Shown here: positions 27,042 through 36,939 of the stretch, piece by piece
Numbering within the stretch: position 1 is the stretch's first letter
Layout: each line of letters opens with the position of its first letter
Source: Mycolicibacterium sp. P9-64
Lineage (GTDB): Bacteria > Actinomycetota > Actinomycetes > Mycobacteriales > Mycobacteriaceae
NCBI RefSeq assembly: GCF_008329605.1
Contig: NZ_NPKO01000003.1
Coordinates: 558,001 to 622,000 of the forward strand
Length of the DNA: 64,000 bases
Direction of reading: 5' to 3'
Notes under the pieces: generated by a model
Told to the model about the DNA's origin: nothing
Database searches by the model: none
What the model saw: only the letters and a program-made list of their open reading frames with translations
Position numbers and translations under genes: made by a program

Positions 27042-28466
27042 CTACAGGGCATCCGCGAGTGAGTCGGCCTCGACTGGATGGCGTCTGCGGGCGATGACGA
27101 AGCCGGCGTAGGTGAGCGCCGTCAATGCGAGCATGATCCACGGGAGCGCACCGATCACCCCATCGGACGGCAGCACGAGAGGGTAGATCAGCGCGGTGGC
27201 GAAGAAGACGCCGCCAAGACCAATGAATGTTGCAAGTAGCAGGTTGGGCCGACCTTCGCGCACGAGCAGCACGATCGCGGCGACTGCGGCGATCACGTAG
27301 GGGATGAAATAAAAGTACGAGAACAAGGTGTAGAGGTAGGAAGACGACACGAGCGGAGGGGCCGATGCGGTCAGCTGCAAACCCACGGGCAGTGCGAAGC
27401 CGATGACCGTCATCACCGCGATCGCCACGTTGGGTGATTTGAAGCGCGGGTGCACTCTGGCCAGCGGTCGGGGCAGTAACCCGTTGGCGCTCGCCGTGGC
27501 AAGAATCCGCGACCCATAGTTCATCGTGGCCACCAGCCCGGCAAAGGTAGCGCCGGCAAGAATGAGATCCAGTGGGCCAGAGAGAAATCCGACGTTGCCA
27601 ACATGGGCCAAGATGGTCGTCGGGGACTCGCCCTCGGCCAGGGCATCGATGCTCCCCTCCAGCGCGGGAACTTGAAGCAAGATCATGACGATGTAGGGCA
27701 ATCCGGTCATGCTCAGGATCAACACGACGAGTCGCGGGACGTTTCGCAGTGGCGCCTTCGTCTCGGCCGCCATGGCTGCAAGGCCTTCGAATCCTACGTA
27801 GTACGACAGGGCGACGAGGGTGCCGACGACGATGGTGCTCAGGTCGATTCCCCCGCCACTCAACGTCAGTTGTCCCGCGAACGCAGTCCCAGACTTCACC
27901 ACGGCGGCCCCGGTGACGAACAGGATCACCGGGATCCCCACGAAGGTCAGCACCAGCGTGACCTTCACCGACGCATCCAGTCCTCGATATGCCAACCCGC
28001 CGGCCAACGCCGCTACGACCACGGCCGACACTGCCTGCACCCACGGCTCGGCGGCGAAGCTGACCCCTAGGTCTGCCAAGAAACTGGATGTGTACACCAC
28101 GACGCCGGTCACCACCGCCGCGATCGCGATCAGAATGCCCATGACGTAACCAGCACCGACGATGGTCCGGGACCGGTCCCCCAAAACCCGTCCGACGTAT
28201 GACATCAACGACCCGGAGGCCACGTAGCGGCGCGCAAAGACGGTCACGGTGGCACCGATGGTGCAACCGGCAATGAGGGCGATCAACATGCACAGCCAGC
28301 TGGCACGACCGGCGTAGACGAACATGTACCCGCCACAAAGGGCCAGACCTGGCCCGAGTTGCTGGGCGGACAGACCCAGAACCGTCACGCTGGCGAGCGA
28401 GGCGTGTTCGTGCTCCAGTGCCGGTTTTGCTGCGACTTCGACGTGGCTTCGCTCGTTGGTTGTCAT
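27042..28466 (-). CDS. APC-family amino acid permease
   Basis: A 474-residue APC permease with about 12 membrane segments. It differs from the three-paralogue group: the loop after TM2 reads FARRYVASGSLMSYVGRVLGD and the central region FEGLAAMAAETKAPLRNVPR. It follows the small ORF at 28463-28606 with an ATGA overlap and precedes the ADC-like gene, so three genes are probably co-expressed. Divergent from the PAS-LuxR regulator. Confidence 0.92.
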   Translation of the reverse strand: MTTNERSHVEVAAKPALEHEHASLASVTVLGLSAQQLGPGLALCGGYMFVYAGRASWLCMLIALIAGCTIGATVTVFARRYVASGSLMSYVGRVLGDRSRTIVGAGYVMGILIAIAAVVTGVVVYTSSFLADLGVSFAAEPWVQAVSAVVVAALAGGLAYRGLDASVKVTLVLTFVGIPVILFVTGAAVVKSGTAFAGQLTLSGGGIDLSTIVVGTLVALSYYVGFEGLAAMAAETKAPLRNVPRLVVLILSMTGLPYIVMILLQVPALEGSIDALAEGESPTTILAHVGNVGFLSGPLDLILAGATFAGLVATMNYGSRILATASANGLLPRPLARVHPRFKSPNVAIAVMTVIGFALPVGLQLTASAPPLVSSSYLYTLFSYFYFIPYVIAAVAAIVLLVREGRPNLLLATFIGLGGVFFATALIYPLVLPSDGVIGALPWIMLALTALTYAGFVIARRRHPVEADSLADAL

Positions 28467-28606
28467 ATCCGCTCTTCCCTCATCACATACAGCTTGATTT
28501 CTGTCTCATCCCAATCGGCAAGCACGTTTGCGTTCATGGTTTCGATCGGCCGTTGATCACGGCGACGAATACGGGTTCCGACGATGCCGATCCGTGTTGC
28601 CGCCAT
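28463..28606 (-). CDS. Small protein (47 residues) coupled to the APC permease
   Basis: The frame starts MAATRIGIVGTRIRRRDQR and ends ETEIKLYVMREERI. GAGGAA sits six bases upstream of its ATG at 28606, and its TGA overlaps the permease ATG in an ATGA. The overlap and ribosome site are what support a real gene. A longer frame to 28711 exists. No family is recognised. It may be a permease accessory peptide or only a translational leader. Confidence 0.55.
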   Translation of the reverse strand: MAATRIGIVGTRIRRRDQRPIETMNANVLADWDETEIKLYVMREERI

Positions 28607-28787
28607 GGATGTTTCCTCGATGTGCTGTATTGCGGATCGCACATCGCGATTGCGCTTCAGCAGGCTGTGTTCGGCTGAGCCTAGCGGCGAAGACACCAAG
28701 CGATACGGCACTAAAGAGGTAGAAAAAGGAGTAGAAATATCATGGTTTTGGACAACTTCAGTTGTCTGCGTGCGATGGGAGAACGCA

Positions 28788-30056
28788 ATGGTCCCTGCAG
28801 AGCACCCGCAGCTGGGCCGAGACCTCGTGCACAGTCCCGAGGAATTGGCGGCGCTACAGAGACTTCTGATGGAGACCGCATCAGACGCTTACTACGTGTG
28901 GGACGCCATCAGCGACGTCTACGTCTACTCACCGCAATTCGCGGCGATTCTTGGGATGCGCCACGATCAACTTCCGCACAAGGACAGTGACGTCACGGCG
29001 CTCTACCATCCCGACGACGTCGACGCAGTGATGGCATCGTGGAACGCCGCATGGCCTGACACCAACGGGTGGCAAGCCGAATATCGGCTACGTCGGCCCG
29101 ACGGCTCCTATGCGACGCTCGACGAACGGGCGTGTTTCGTGCGCGACCAAGACGGAACCGCGGTGCGACTCATCGGCATGGTTCGTGACGTCACATTGGA
29201 ACGTCAAGCCGTTGAAGCGCTGCGGGATTCGCGGGATCTCTATGAGGCGCTGTTTCGCCAGGTCGACAATCCGGCGCTGCGGTTGGCCCCCGATGGCATC
29301 GTCATCGATGCGAACGGGCCCGCGTTGGAGTGGTTCGGCGTGACGCCCGACGAACTCGGCGAGGTGTCGTTGCAGAAATTCGTCTCGCCTGAAGTCTTCG
29401 CGGAATTCTTGTCGAGGATGAGCCAAGGCCGCTCGCTCGTTCACGTGGAAATAGTCCTATCGCATGGCGACGAGCTGCGCCACCTACTCGCTTCTACGAC
29501 TCGCATTCACACGCGTGAGGGGGACTCTGCGTTTCTACTCGGCACCGATGTCACCGAATCCCGCAGACTACAACATGATTTGGAGGCCTCCGACGTCGAA
29601 CTCAGGGCTCGGACCGCAGCGCTAGACGACATGAACACTGCCCTCACTGTGCTGTTGGAGCAGCGGGATCGCGACCGGAAGAGCCTTGAGGCTCGAGTGG
29701 CGGACAATATTCGCGAGCTCGTTCTACCGGTTCTAGAAGGAGTGCGACGTTCACTCGCGCCTGCGCCAGACGCAATCCGGCTTGATGGCGTTCGAGACAC
29801 GCTGGAGAAAGTGACTCGCGAACTGTTGCCTGGACAGGCCGAGCAGCCGTACTACACCCATCTCACGCGGCGAGAGAACGAGATCGCCAGCCTGATCCGG
29901 GCAGGCAAGACGACGCATGAGATCGCCGAAGCGCTCGTACTCGCTCCCGCAACGGTGACATCTCATCGCCGCAACATCCGTCGCAAGTTGGGCTTGGCGG
30001 GGCCGCACCAACGCCTATCCGCATCACTCGCGCGCTCAGGCATCGACGGAAGGTAG
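28788..30056 (+). CDS. PAS-PAS-LuxR transcriptional regulator
   Basis: A 422-residue regulator. The first PAS domain (about 28-140) has YSPQFAAILGM, YHPDDVDAV and WQAEYRLRRPDGSYATLDE; a second PAS (about 150-270) follows. A coiled-coil stretch of Glu/Arg-rich helix (about 275-320) leads to a LuxR helix-turn-helix near 358-422: LTRRENEIASLIRAGKTTHE, then VTSHRRNIRRKLGL. It should be a cytoplasmic sensor. ATG at 28788 has GGGAGA just upstream. A stronger AAGGAG (28728-28733) precedes an ATG at 28742 in another frame. It is divergent from the APC/ADC-like operon and is followed by the second ABC importer. Confidence 0.88.
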   Translation: MVPAEHPQLGRDLVHSPEELAALQRLLMETASDAYYVWDAISDVYVYSPQFAAILGMRHDQLPHKDSDVTALYHPDDVDAVMASWNAAWPDTNGWQAEYRLRRPDGSYATLDERACFVRDQDGTAVRLIGMVRDVTLERQAVEALRDSRDLYEALFRQVDNPALRLAPDGIVIDANGPALEWFGVTPDELGEVSLQKFVSPEVFAEFLSRMSQGRSLVHVEIVLSHGDELRHLLASTTRIHTREGDSAFLLGTDVTESRRLQHDLEASDVELRARTAALDDMNTALTVLLEQRDRDRKSLEARVADNIRELVLPVLEGVRRSLAPAPDAIRLDGVRDTLEKVTRELLPGQAEQPYYTHLTRRENEIASLIRAGKTTHEIAEALVLAPATVTSHRRNIRRKLGLAGPHQRLSASLARSGIDGR

Positions 30057-30462
30057 CCGCGCCAAAGACATTCGGAAGCCGTCCTATCGTCCGTCTGGCC
30101 GTGGGCGTTGCCACCGCGTCCTGTAGACGCAGAACACCATGCGCAGCGGACGCTTTCATACCGAGGCACAGCAAGAATCCGATATCTCATCCAGTCGACG
30201 CGTAGTGACACTGCCGTCGCTCGTTTAACGTCGCCAGGATAGGTCGCAGCCAGTTCCATCCGCCGGTTCGTTTCGCCGACCCGCCGCCTGGTCGATTCAT
30301 TCGACTGTTGATGGGCTTGACAACTCGCACGTTACGGAGGATCGGCGTCGTGTCGATGACAGAACAATGCCCTCGCCCATGGGCCCTTGGTTGTGCCGCA
30401 TTCCCGGAGCACGCCGGACGGTGCGATGACGCGCGCTCGGGCTCGGTCGCGGTCACCGACTA
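30057..30462. other. Intergenic region before second ABC operon
   Basis: No gene is seen in these 406 bases. A small GCGTC/GACGC stem (30116-30130) follows the regulator gene. TTGACA at 30317-30322 might be a -35 for the ABC operon, but no good -10 follows at the right distance. Confidence 0.45.
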
Positions 30463-31416
30463 ATGGGATTCGTGCGCGCAGCGGGCGTTCGCGTGGCGTC
30501 CGCCGTCGGAACCCTTTTCGTGGCCAGCCTGGTGATCTACGGATCGCTCTTCCTGGCACCGGGTTCGCCGGCCAATTTCTTGGTAAATGCCAGGACGACG
30601 AGCCCGGAGCAGTTGGCCGCCATCACGGCCCAATATCACTTGGACGACCCCTTTTTGGTCCAGTGGTGGCTGTGGCTCAGCAACACTCTCCGCGGCAGTC
30701 TCGGTCGATCGTTGGTCCAACGCAACGACGTATGGTCCCTGATCGAACCTCGTATCGGGACCACCGCGCTGCTGATCGTTCTCGCGAGTATCTTCACAAT
30801 CTTGTTCGGCGTTACATCGGGCACGATTGCCGGCCTGCGTCGGGGCAGCATCACGGACTCCGCAGTGACGGTCATCAACAGCGCCGCGCTCGCCATCCCA
30901 CCGTTCGTGGGCGGGGTCATCCTCATCACGGTGTTCGCGGTACAGCTGCCCTGGTTTCCGGCCTCAGGCGGAGGGGACGGGCCGATCGACAGTTTGCACC
31001 ATTTGGTGCTACCCAGTGTCGCGCTGGCCTTGTCGAATGGTGCCTACGTTTCCCGCATCTCGCGTGCCGCCGTGATCAGCGAGGCGGCGAGCGAACACGT
31101 TGAGACTGCCCGGATTCGCGGACTCTCCGATCGTGCTGTGGTCTTTCGGCACATCATTCGCAACGCGTTGATTCCCATCACCACCGTTTCGGGTGTCACG
31201 ATCGCCGGTTTGATCTCGTCGACCGTGGTCATCGAGGCGGTGTTCGGCCTCAACGGGCTCGGCGCTCTTCTGCTGCAGTCCGTGCTGAGCAAAGACTTTG
31301 CAGTGGTGCAGGCCATCACGATGATGATGGTGCTGGCCTTCGTGGTGGTCAACGCAGTCGTCGATCTCGTTTACACAGTGCTCGACCCCCGCGTCACGAC
31401 TGGAGTCGCCCGATGA
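30463..31416 (+). CDS. ABC importer permease, DppB type (second system)
   Basis: A 317-residue inner-membrane permease of the dipeptide class. GVRVASAVGTLFVASLVIYG is the first membrane helix and FLAPGSPANFLV the conserved part after it. The EAA-type loop reads VETARIRGLSDRAVVFRHII. It overlaps DppC by ATGA. First of four coupled plus-strand genes, with the binding protein convergent downstream. Confidence 0.92.
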   Translation: MGFVRAAGVRVASAVGTLFVASLVIYGSLFLAPGSPANFLVNARTTSPEQLAAITAQYHLDDPFLVQWWLWLSNTLRGSLGRSLVQRNDVWSLIEPRIGTTALLIVLASIFTILFGVTSGTIAGLRRGSITDSAVTVINSAALAIPPFVGGVILITVFAVQLPWFPASGGGDGPIDSLHHLVLPSVALALSNGAYVSRISRAAVISEAASEHVETARIRGLSDRAVVFRHIIRNALIPITTVSGVTIAGLISSTVVIEAVFGLNGLGALLLQSVLSKDFAVVQAITMMMVLAFVVVNAVVDLVYTVLDPRVTTGVAR

Positions 31417-32282
31417 CCACGACGACGGAACCTACGCTGGCGGTTCGACGTCGGCTGCTGCACATCCGCATGCCGCGGTCGGGGCTGGTGGGCTGGGTCG
31501 CCGCAACAGTCATCGTTCTCGCGACGTTGGTGGCCATCTTCGCGCCACTGATCGCTCCCCAGGATCCGAACAGCTCCGCTCTGCTCGACAGCTACGCAGA
31601 TCCGTCCGCAGATCACCTCCTTGGAGCGGACGCGTTAGGGCGGGACATCTTGTCTCGCCTCATCTGGGGTGCACGGCCAGCACTTCTCGGTCCGCTGTGT
31701 GTCATCGTCAGCGCCACGGTCGTCGGCGTGGTGTTTGCGATCGTCGCGGCATGGAAGGGCGGGTGGGTCAACACGGCCATCAATGCCGTGTTCAACGTGT
31801 TGTTTTCGTTTCCCGCAGTGCTGCTGGCCATTCTCGCCGCCACGGTGCTCGGTGCCGGGTTGCTGACTTCAGTCGCCGCCATCTCGTTCGCCTACATCCC
31901 CTACTTCGGCCGCATCATCCGCAGCGAAGGGCTCCGGCAGCGATCGCTGCCCTATGTCAGCGCGCTTGAGATCCAGGGTGTTTCGAGCTGGCGTATCTGC
32001 GTTGGCCACCTCCTGCCAAACCTCGCCCCCTTGATCCTCGCTCAGATGACCGCGTCGTTCGGATACGCGATGGTCGACCTCGCAGCGTTGTCGTATCTGG
32101 GTCTGGGGGCGCAGCCTCCCGCAGCCGATTGGGGTCAGATGGTCGGCACCGGACAGGCGGGCATCGTCAACGGTCACCCAGCAGAGTCGCTCTACGCCGG
32201 AGCGCTCATCCTGATCGTGGTGATCGCGTTCACGACGCTCGGTGACCAAATGGTCTCTCGCACCGGGGATGTACGCGAATGA
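31413..32282 (+). CDS. ABC importer permease, DppC type (second system)
   Basis: A 289-residue permease. GADALGRDILSRLIWGARP is the family hallmark and VSALEIQGVSSWRICVGHLL the EAA-type loop. About six membrane segments, with VGWVAATVIVLATLVAIFA near the N-terminus. It overlaps both neighbours by ATGA, so the set is translated together. Confidence 0.92.
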   Translation: MTTTTEPTLAVRRRLLHIRMPRSGLVGWVAATVIVLATLVAIFAPLIAPQDPNSSALLDSYADPSADHLLGADALGRDILSRLIWGARPALLGPLCVIVSATVVGVVFAIVAAWKGGWVNTAINAVFNVLFSFPAVLLAILAATVLGAGLLTSVAAISFAYIPYFGRIIRSEGLRQRSLPYVSALEIQGVSSWRICVGHLLPNLAPLILAQMTASFGYAMVDLAALSYLGLGAQPPAADWGQMVGTGQAGIVNGHPAESLYAGALILIVVIAFTTLGDQMVSRTGDVRE

Positions 32283-33277
32283 CTCCACTACTGACTCTCG
32301 AGAACGTCGCCGTCGACGTGCAAGTCCAGGGCATGCCGCGGCGCATCGTGTCCGATATGTCGATGTCGATCGGCGCTGGCGAAGCGCTCGGCGTCATCGG
32401 CGAATCGGGGTCAGGCAAGTCGATGACCGCCAGGACCATCGTCCGAAACCTGCCAGCGGGGAGCACGATTAGCGGCGCCGTCACCTTCGACGGGGAAGAC
32501 GTCCTGAGCATGTCTCCCAATCGACTACGAACCTTCCGTCGTCACGACGTAGCCATGGTGTTCCAAGACCCTCGGGCACACATCAACCCGGTGAGACGGA
32601 TCGGCGACTTCCTGACCGAGTCCCTGCGCGCCGACGGGATGCCACCATTGGAGGCGCGGGAACGCTCGATCAAGCTACTGAATGACGTCCACGTAGCGAA
32701 CGCCGAAACGGTGATGCGACGCTATCCTCACGAGCTCTCGGGGGGAATGTTGCAGCGCGTCATGATCGCAAGTGCGATGTCGACCTCACCGAAGCTGCTG
32801 ATCGCCGACGAACCAACTACTGCACTCGACGTTACGACCCAAGCCGAGGTCATGGCGATCCTCGACGAGATGCGGATGCTGGGCATGGCACTGTTGTTCA
32901 TCACGCACGACCTCGACCTGGCCTCCGCGATCTGCGACCGCGTTTCGGTCGCCTATGCGGGACGAACCGTCGAGACGCAGCAAGCGGAGGCGATGGGGCG
33001 GCGTCCGCTGCACCCCTACACGTCAGCCCTGCTCGGTGCACGCCCCAGCCTCTCTGGGGGTGAGGAACGGCTCAAGGCCCTGCGTGGCAGTTCGATCAGC
33101 GCGTGGGAGACGCCGGCGGGGTGCGCCTTCGCACCGCGCTGCGACTTCGCCGAGGACCTGTGCAGCACGGAACAACAGGAACTTCTACCGATGGGCGATG
33201 CATGGGTTGCCTGCCGTCGTGTCGATGAGCTATCCGTCGGCCGCGTCGTACCTGGAGGGCTGAAACGAGATGTCTGA
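32279..33277 (+). CDS. ABC importer ATPase, DppD type (second system)
   Basis: A 332-residue ATPase. Walker A GESGSGKS is at 41-48, the signature is LSGGMLQRVMIA and Walker B LLIADEPTTALD. The oligopeptide-type C-terminus has CAFAPRCDFAEDLCST. It overlaps DppF by eight bases. In contrast with the first importer, the two ATPases are separate proteins here. Confidence 0.92.
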   Translation: MTPLLTLENVAVDVQVQGMPRRIVSDMSMSIGAGEALGVIGESGSGKSMTARTIVRNLPAGSTISGAVTFDGEDVLSMSPNRLRTFRRHDVAMVFQDPRAHINPVRRIGDFLTESLRADGMPPLEARERSIKLLNDVHVANAETVMRRYPHELSGGMLQRVMIASAMSTSPKLLIADEPTTALDVTTQAEVMAILDEMRMLGMALLFITHDLDLASAICDRVSVAYAGRTVETQQAEAMGRRPLHPYTSALLGARPSLSGGEERLKALRGSSISAWETPAGCAFAPRCDFAEDLCSTEQQELLPMGDAWVACRRVDELSVGRVVPGGLKRDV

Positions 33278-34100
33278 GACCCTCGCAATCAAGGCAGAGC
33301 ACCTTCGACGCGTGTACGCGCGTCCCCGTTCCCTCGGAGGTGACTCTGGCAGCGACGTCGTTGCAGTTGACGACCTGAGCTTCAACTTGTCCAAGGGCTC
33401 CTGCTTGGCGATCGTCGGCGAGTCGGGCTCGGGCAAGACGACGGCGGCGCGCATGTTGATCGGGCTCGAGGTACCGACGTCGGGCTCGGTCGAGGTCGGC
33501 GGCGCCCGACGACCAAAACGGATGAACAACGCAGCGAGGCGGGCGTGGGCACGCAAGATCCAGATGGTCTTCCAAGACGCATATTCGTCGCTGGATCCTC
33601 GTCAGAGCATCGGTTCGAGCATCGAGGAGATCTTGCGACTGCACTTCGACTTGGATCGACAGGAGCGTTCGGACCGAGCGACGGAACTACTCGAGCGGGT
33701 GCAACTCGATGCCCGCGTCGCCAGGTCGCTACCGAAGCATCTCTCCGGCGGTCAGCGACAGCGAGTAGCGATCGCTCGGGCATTGGCTGCCGAGCCGGAC
33801 GTGCTGATCCTCGACGAGTCCGTCGCAGCTCTCGACGTGTCCATCCAGGCGCAGGTCCTTAACGTGATCGCCGACCTCCGACGCGACTCGGCGATCTCGT
33901 ACGTCTTCATCACCCATGATCTCGCCGTGGCGCGATTCGTCGCGGACGACATCATCGTGATGCAGAAGGGCTTGGTGGTGGAGCGTGGAGAAGCGCAGCG
34001 GGTACTTGGCGATCCGCAGCAGGACTATACGAAGCGTCTCATCAGCAGTGTCCCACGTCCTGGCTGGAAGCCCGTTAGGGTCGGCGCGGTCAACGCGTAG
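33270..34100 (+). CDS. ABC importer ATPase, DppF type (second system)
   Basis: A 276-residue ATPase. Walker A GESGSGKT is at 50-57, the signature is LSGGQRQRVAIAR and Walker B VLILDESVAALD, where Ser replaces the usual Pro after the catalytic Glu. It lacks the oligopeptide C-terminal cysteine motif and is slightly shorter than typical DppF. It ends the four-gene run and is convergent with the binding protein. Confidence 0.92.
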   Translation: MSETLAIKAEHLRRVYARPRSLGGDSGSDVVAVDDLSFNLSKGSCLAIVGESGSGKTTAARMLIGLEVPTSGSVEVGGARRPKRMNNAARRAWARKIQMVFQDAYSSLDPRQSIGSSIEEILRLHFDLDRQERSDRATELLERVQLDARVARSLPKHLSGGQRQRVAIARALAAEPDVLILDESVAALDVSIQAQVLNVIADLRRDSAISYVFITHDLAVARFVADDIIVMQKGLVVERGEAQRVLGDPQQDYTKRLISSVPRPGWKPVRVGAVNA

Positions 34101-34172
34101 TCAGCCACCCGTCCCGGACGAATCATGCTCGCACAGAGGCACACGACTCGGCCGGAAGACGTTGATCTCACG

Positions 34173-35825
34173 TCACTTTGATCCGCCGACGTCGGCCGCC
34201 CATGCCGACCAGATCTGGGAGAAGCTGGCCGGGGCCCCGGTGACGCCGGGGCCCATGTACAGGACAGCGTTGACGGACATGACGGGGATGAAGGGCAACG
34301 CGTTCATGATTATCTTCTCCGCTGCCACTGTCAGCTTGGCGCGCTCGACGGGGTCGTACGTTCCGGCCGCTTCGGCGAGGTAGCGCGTCGCGTCCGGATC
34401 TTCCCAGCGCGAGTAGTTGTCGACGCCTTTGGCCGCCGGGTCGAAGAGTTGGTACATCCCGAACGGGTCAGCGTTGTTGACATTGAAGGACAGCGAGATC
34501 ATGTCGATGTCGGCGGCGGCCATGGCATCGGGATCCTGGTACAGCTGCGCCGCAACGGCTGGGCTGAGCGGCTTGAGTTCGACGTTCAGTCCGATCGAGC
34601 GCGCAGCGTCCTGGATGACGGAGGCCAACTTGAGCTGGTACGCACCACCTTCAGTCGGGTAGGCAACGACGACCTTCTCCGTGGGAGATCCGGCTTCTTT
34701 GACGAGTTGCTTGGCGCCTTCGACGTCGACTGTCTCATCGGGATACGAGTCGTACGCCGTCTGGAATACCTTGCGCACGTCCTCATTCGGACCCCACGCG
34801 TCTTCTCCGACGAGAGTGCGCAACGGTGTCCCGGCACTCGAGAAGATTGACTTGACGATTCCGGCGCGATCGACGACCTTGGACAACGCTTGCCGGATCT
34901 TGACGTTGCTCATCGGCCCCTTCTTGAGGGTTGGCGCGATGAAGTAGTAGGTCAGACCGGGGCCGTAATAGAGCTTCCCGCCGGTGTTCTGCAGCCGGGG
35001 AATGATCGTCTGGTCCCGGACGTACATACCCTGCGCCTGACCGGTAGCGAGGGCATTCGCCTGGGCCGCACTGTCGGTGAGGAAGACGAACTTGAACTTG
35101 TCGGTCTTGACGTCCACCTCGTGGTTCCAATAATTGGAGTTCTTCTCCATCGTGATGGAATCGCCCGACGTCCAGCGTCCGAACTTGTAGGGACCCGTGC
35201 ACATCACGCCGGTGCCCGGAGCCCCGAAGTTCTTGCCAGCGGCCTCGGCGAACTTCTTGCTGACGATGTAGCTTCCTGAGGTGAGGATCGTCGAGGTATT
35301 CCACAGGGCATCAGGTTCTTTGAGGATGACCGTCACCTGCGAGGGCCCGGTCTGCTTCACGTCCTTCACCCGGCCGTAGTACGAACTGAAGTACGACCCG
35401 ACGCCCTCGTCGAGGTTGCGGCCGAGGCTGTAGACCACGTCTTCGGGTGTCAGGGGCGAGCCGTCCCAGAACGTGATCCCGGGCTTCAAGTCGTATGTCC
35501 ACGTGGTGGGATTGACCATCGTCGACTTGGCCAGCCAGTCGGAGGTCGATAAATCTCCGTTCAAACGAACGAGGGGCTCGCACATGTTGGCGATGATGGT
35601 GTTGTCGTAATAGCCGAAGTCGAAGATCGGATCGAGCGTGGAGGGCTCAGCTTCGACGATCCAGGTGGCCGCCGGCAGGGTCGTGGTGGCCTTCGGCACC
35701 TCGGAGGGTCGCAGGGCGGCATCGGTGGATCCGGTGCTCCCACCGCAGCCACTGAGACAGACGAGCATTGCGGTCATTGCGGCGGCAGTGCGAACCTGGG
35801 GCCTGGCGCGAAGTCCGATCGACAC
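34173..35825 (-). CDS. ABC importer substrate-binding lipoprotein (second system)
   Basis: A 550-residue family-5 binding protein. A signal peptide of about 26 residues ends in the lipobox LSGC with Cys27; there is no twin-arginine motif, unlike the first system. GITFWDGSPLTPEDVVYSL is the family signature. The GTG at 35825 fits, as the basic N-terminus MSIGLRARPQVR immediately follows. It is transcribed opposite to its permease genes, from the same strand as the ADC-like gene 102 bases upstream. Confidence 0.92.
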   Translation of the reverse strand: MSIGLRARPQVRTAAAMTAMLVCLSGCGGSTGSTDAALRPSEVPKATTTLPAATWIVEAEPSTLDPIFDFGYYDNTIIANMCEPLVRLNGDLSTSDWLAKSTMVNPTTWTYDLKPGITFWDGSPLTPEDVVYSLGRNLDEGVGSYFSSYYGRVKDVKQTGPSQVTVILKEPDALWNTSTILTSGSYIVSKKFAEAAGKNFGAPGTGVMCTGPYKFGRWTSGDSITMEKNSNYWNHEVDVKTDKFKFVFLTDSAAQANALATGQAQGMYVRDQTIIPRLQNTGGKLYYGPGLTYYFIAPTLKKGPMSNVKIRQALSKVVDRAGIVKSIFSSAGTPLRTLVGEDAWGPNEDVRKVFQTAYDSYPDETVDVEGAKQLVKEAGSPTEKVVVAYPTEGGAYQLKLASVIQDAARSIGLNVELKPLSPAVAAQLYQDPDAMAAADIDMISLSFNVNNADPFGMYQLFDPAAKGVDNYSRWEDPDATRYLAEAAGTYDPVERAKLTVAAEKIIMNALPFIPVMSVNAVLYMGPGVTGAPASFSQIWSAWAADVGGSK

Positions 35826-35927
35826 GGGGGAACCTCTCGTACGGGTTGGGGTGGAACGGATCTCGATCGTTGAGGGTCATGCCCGACGGGACGCTCGCAA
35901 ACGAGTATCCCGCCGGGCAGACGTCAA

Positions 35928-36743
35928 TTAGTTGGACCTGCGGTTCGAGTCGTCGCGGTAGTCGGGCCAGTCGTCGTAGAAGCGCGCAAGCAGATACGGC
36001 GCGTAGTCGTTACCGTCATCATCAAGGGGGTCGACGGCCGCCAGCGTCGCCGAAAGCTCGCCGCCGGTCGCGCCTCCTCCGACGAAGGCGCCTAGCGGGA
36101 TGGTCCCGATGCCCGGGTCGACGTCGGAGCCCGCGAGCGCCACGTGCGGGTCGTTGAGTTCACGGAAGCGATTCGTCTTCGTGTTGATCTCGAAGACCAC
36201 CACCTGCACACCACTGAGTGATCGGCCGTTCGGACCGAAATACCCGCGAAGCTCGAAGTAGTAGTCGATTGCGGCTTCCTGTTCACCGAGCTCCGGACCT
36301 AGCTCGGCCTCGATCTCGATCAGGCGGTGACCCTTGCGCTCGACGAATGACCAGAGCGTCCGCCCATCATCGAAGGTGTCCACAACACCCTGCTTCTTGG
36401 CCATCCCCCAGAACTCGCGACCCGTAGCGATGTTGACTTCCTCTTCTTCGATGACGGAGAGGTAGTAGCTGCCGACTCGGTCGCCATAGCGCGCATTGAT
36501 GCTGACGATGCCGGCGCGGTCACGTCCGTGCCGATTCGTACGTCCGTCGATTACCTCCATGAACGCCATCGACGAGATCGAAATCTCCGGCTTGTCACAG
36601 ACCTCGAAGCACGGCGGAAGAACGGACCGCGCGAACTCCCGTGTGGTCTCGAACGTGAGGTAGTTGTACGTGTTTCGGGTGTTGATACCCTCGTAGTACG
36701 CGAAGTAGCGCTTGATTTGCTCGGCGCTCCAGACGAAACTCAA
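35928..36743 (-). CDS. Acetoacetate-decarboxylase-superfamily protein beside second ABC importer
   Basis: A 271-residue ADC-superfamily protein with EFARSVLPP (37-45) and REFWGMAKKQG carrying Lys116-Lys117. Roughly half its residues match the 26165 copy, including NDYAPYLLARFYDDWPD near the end. The start is a TTG at 36743 with AAGGACAG upstream. It precedes the binding-protein gene and is likely in its operon. It would share the Schiff-base chemistry of the family. Confidence 0.88.
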   Translation of the reverse strand: MSFVWSAEQIKRYFAYYEGINTRNTYNYLTFETTREFARSVLPPCFEVCDKPEISISSMAFMEVIDGRTNRHGRDRAGIVSINARYGDRVGSYYLSVIEEEEVNIATGREFWGMAKKQGVVDTFDDGRTLWSFVERKGHRLIEIEAELGPELGEQEAAIDYYFELRGYFGPNGRSLSGVQVVVFEINTKTNRFRELNDPHVALAGSDVDPGIGTIPLGAFVGGGATGGELSATLAAVDPLDDDGNDYAPYLLARFYDDWPDYRDDSNRRSN

Positions 36744-36939
36744 GAATCTGTCCTTTGGTCATTGGATGGCAATCCCGATTGCGTTCGGCATTCCGCTTGC
36801 CGACCGGGTTCCTCAACGATGGATCCCGGACATCTCTCGGGATACTGTTCGGCTGTATGGAACGATGACCGGTCGCCGTAGCGACGGATAGCCCGCCGGT
36901 CGCCCAGACTCGCCTCCTCGCCTAAGACGCTGCGGCGCA

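Noticed and set aside
28742..28990. 82-codon frame with a strong AAGGAG ribosome site
   Set aside because: It is a shadow frame of the PAS-LuxR gene with Arg-rich content; the site might still help start the regulator.
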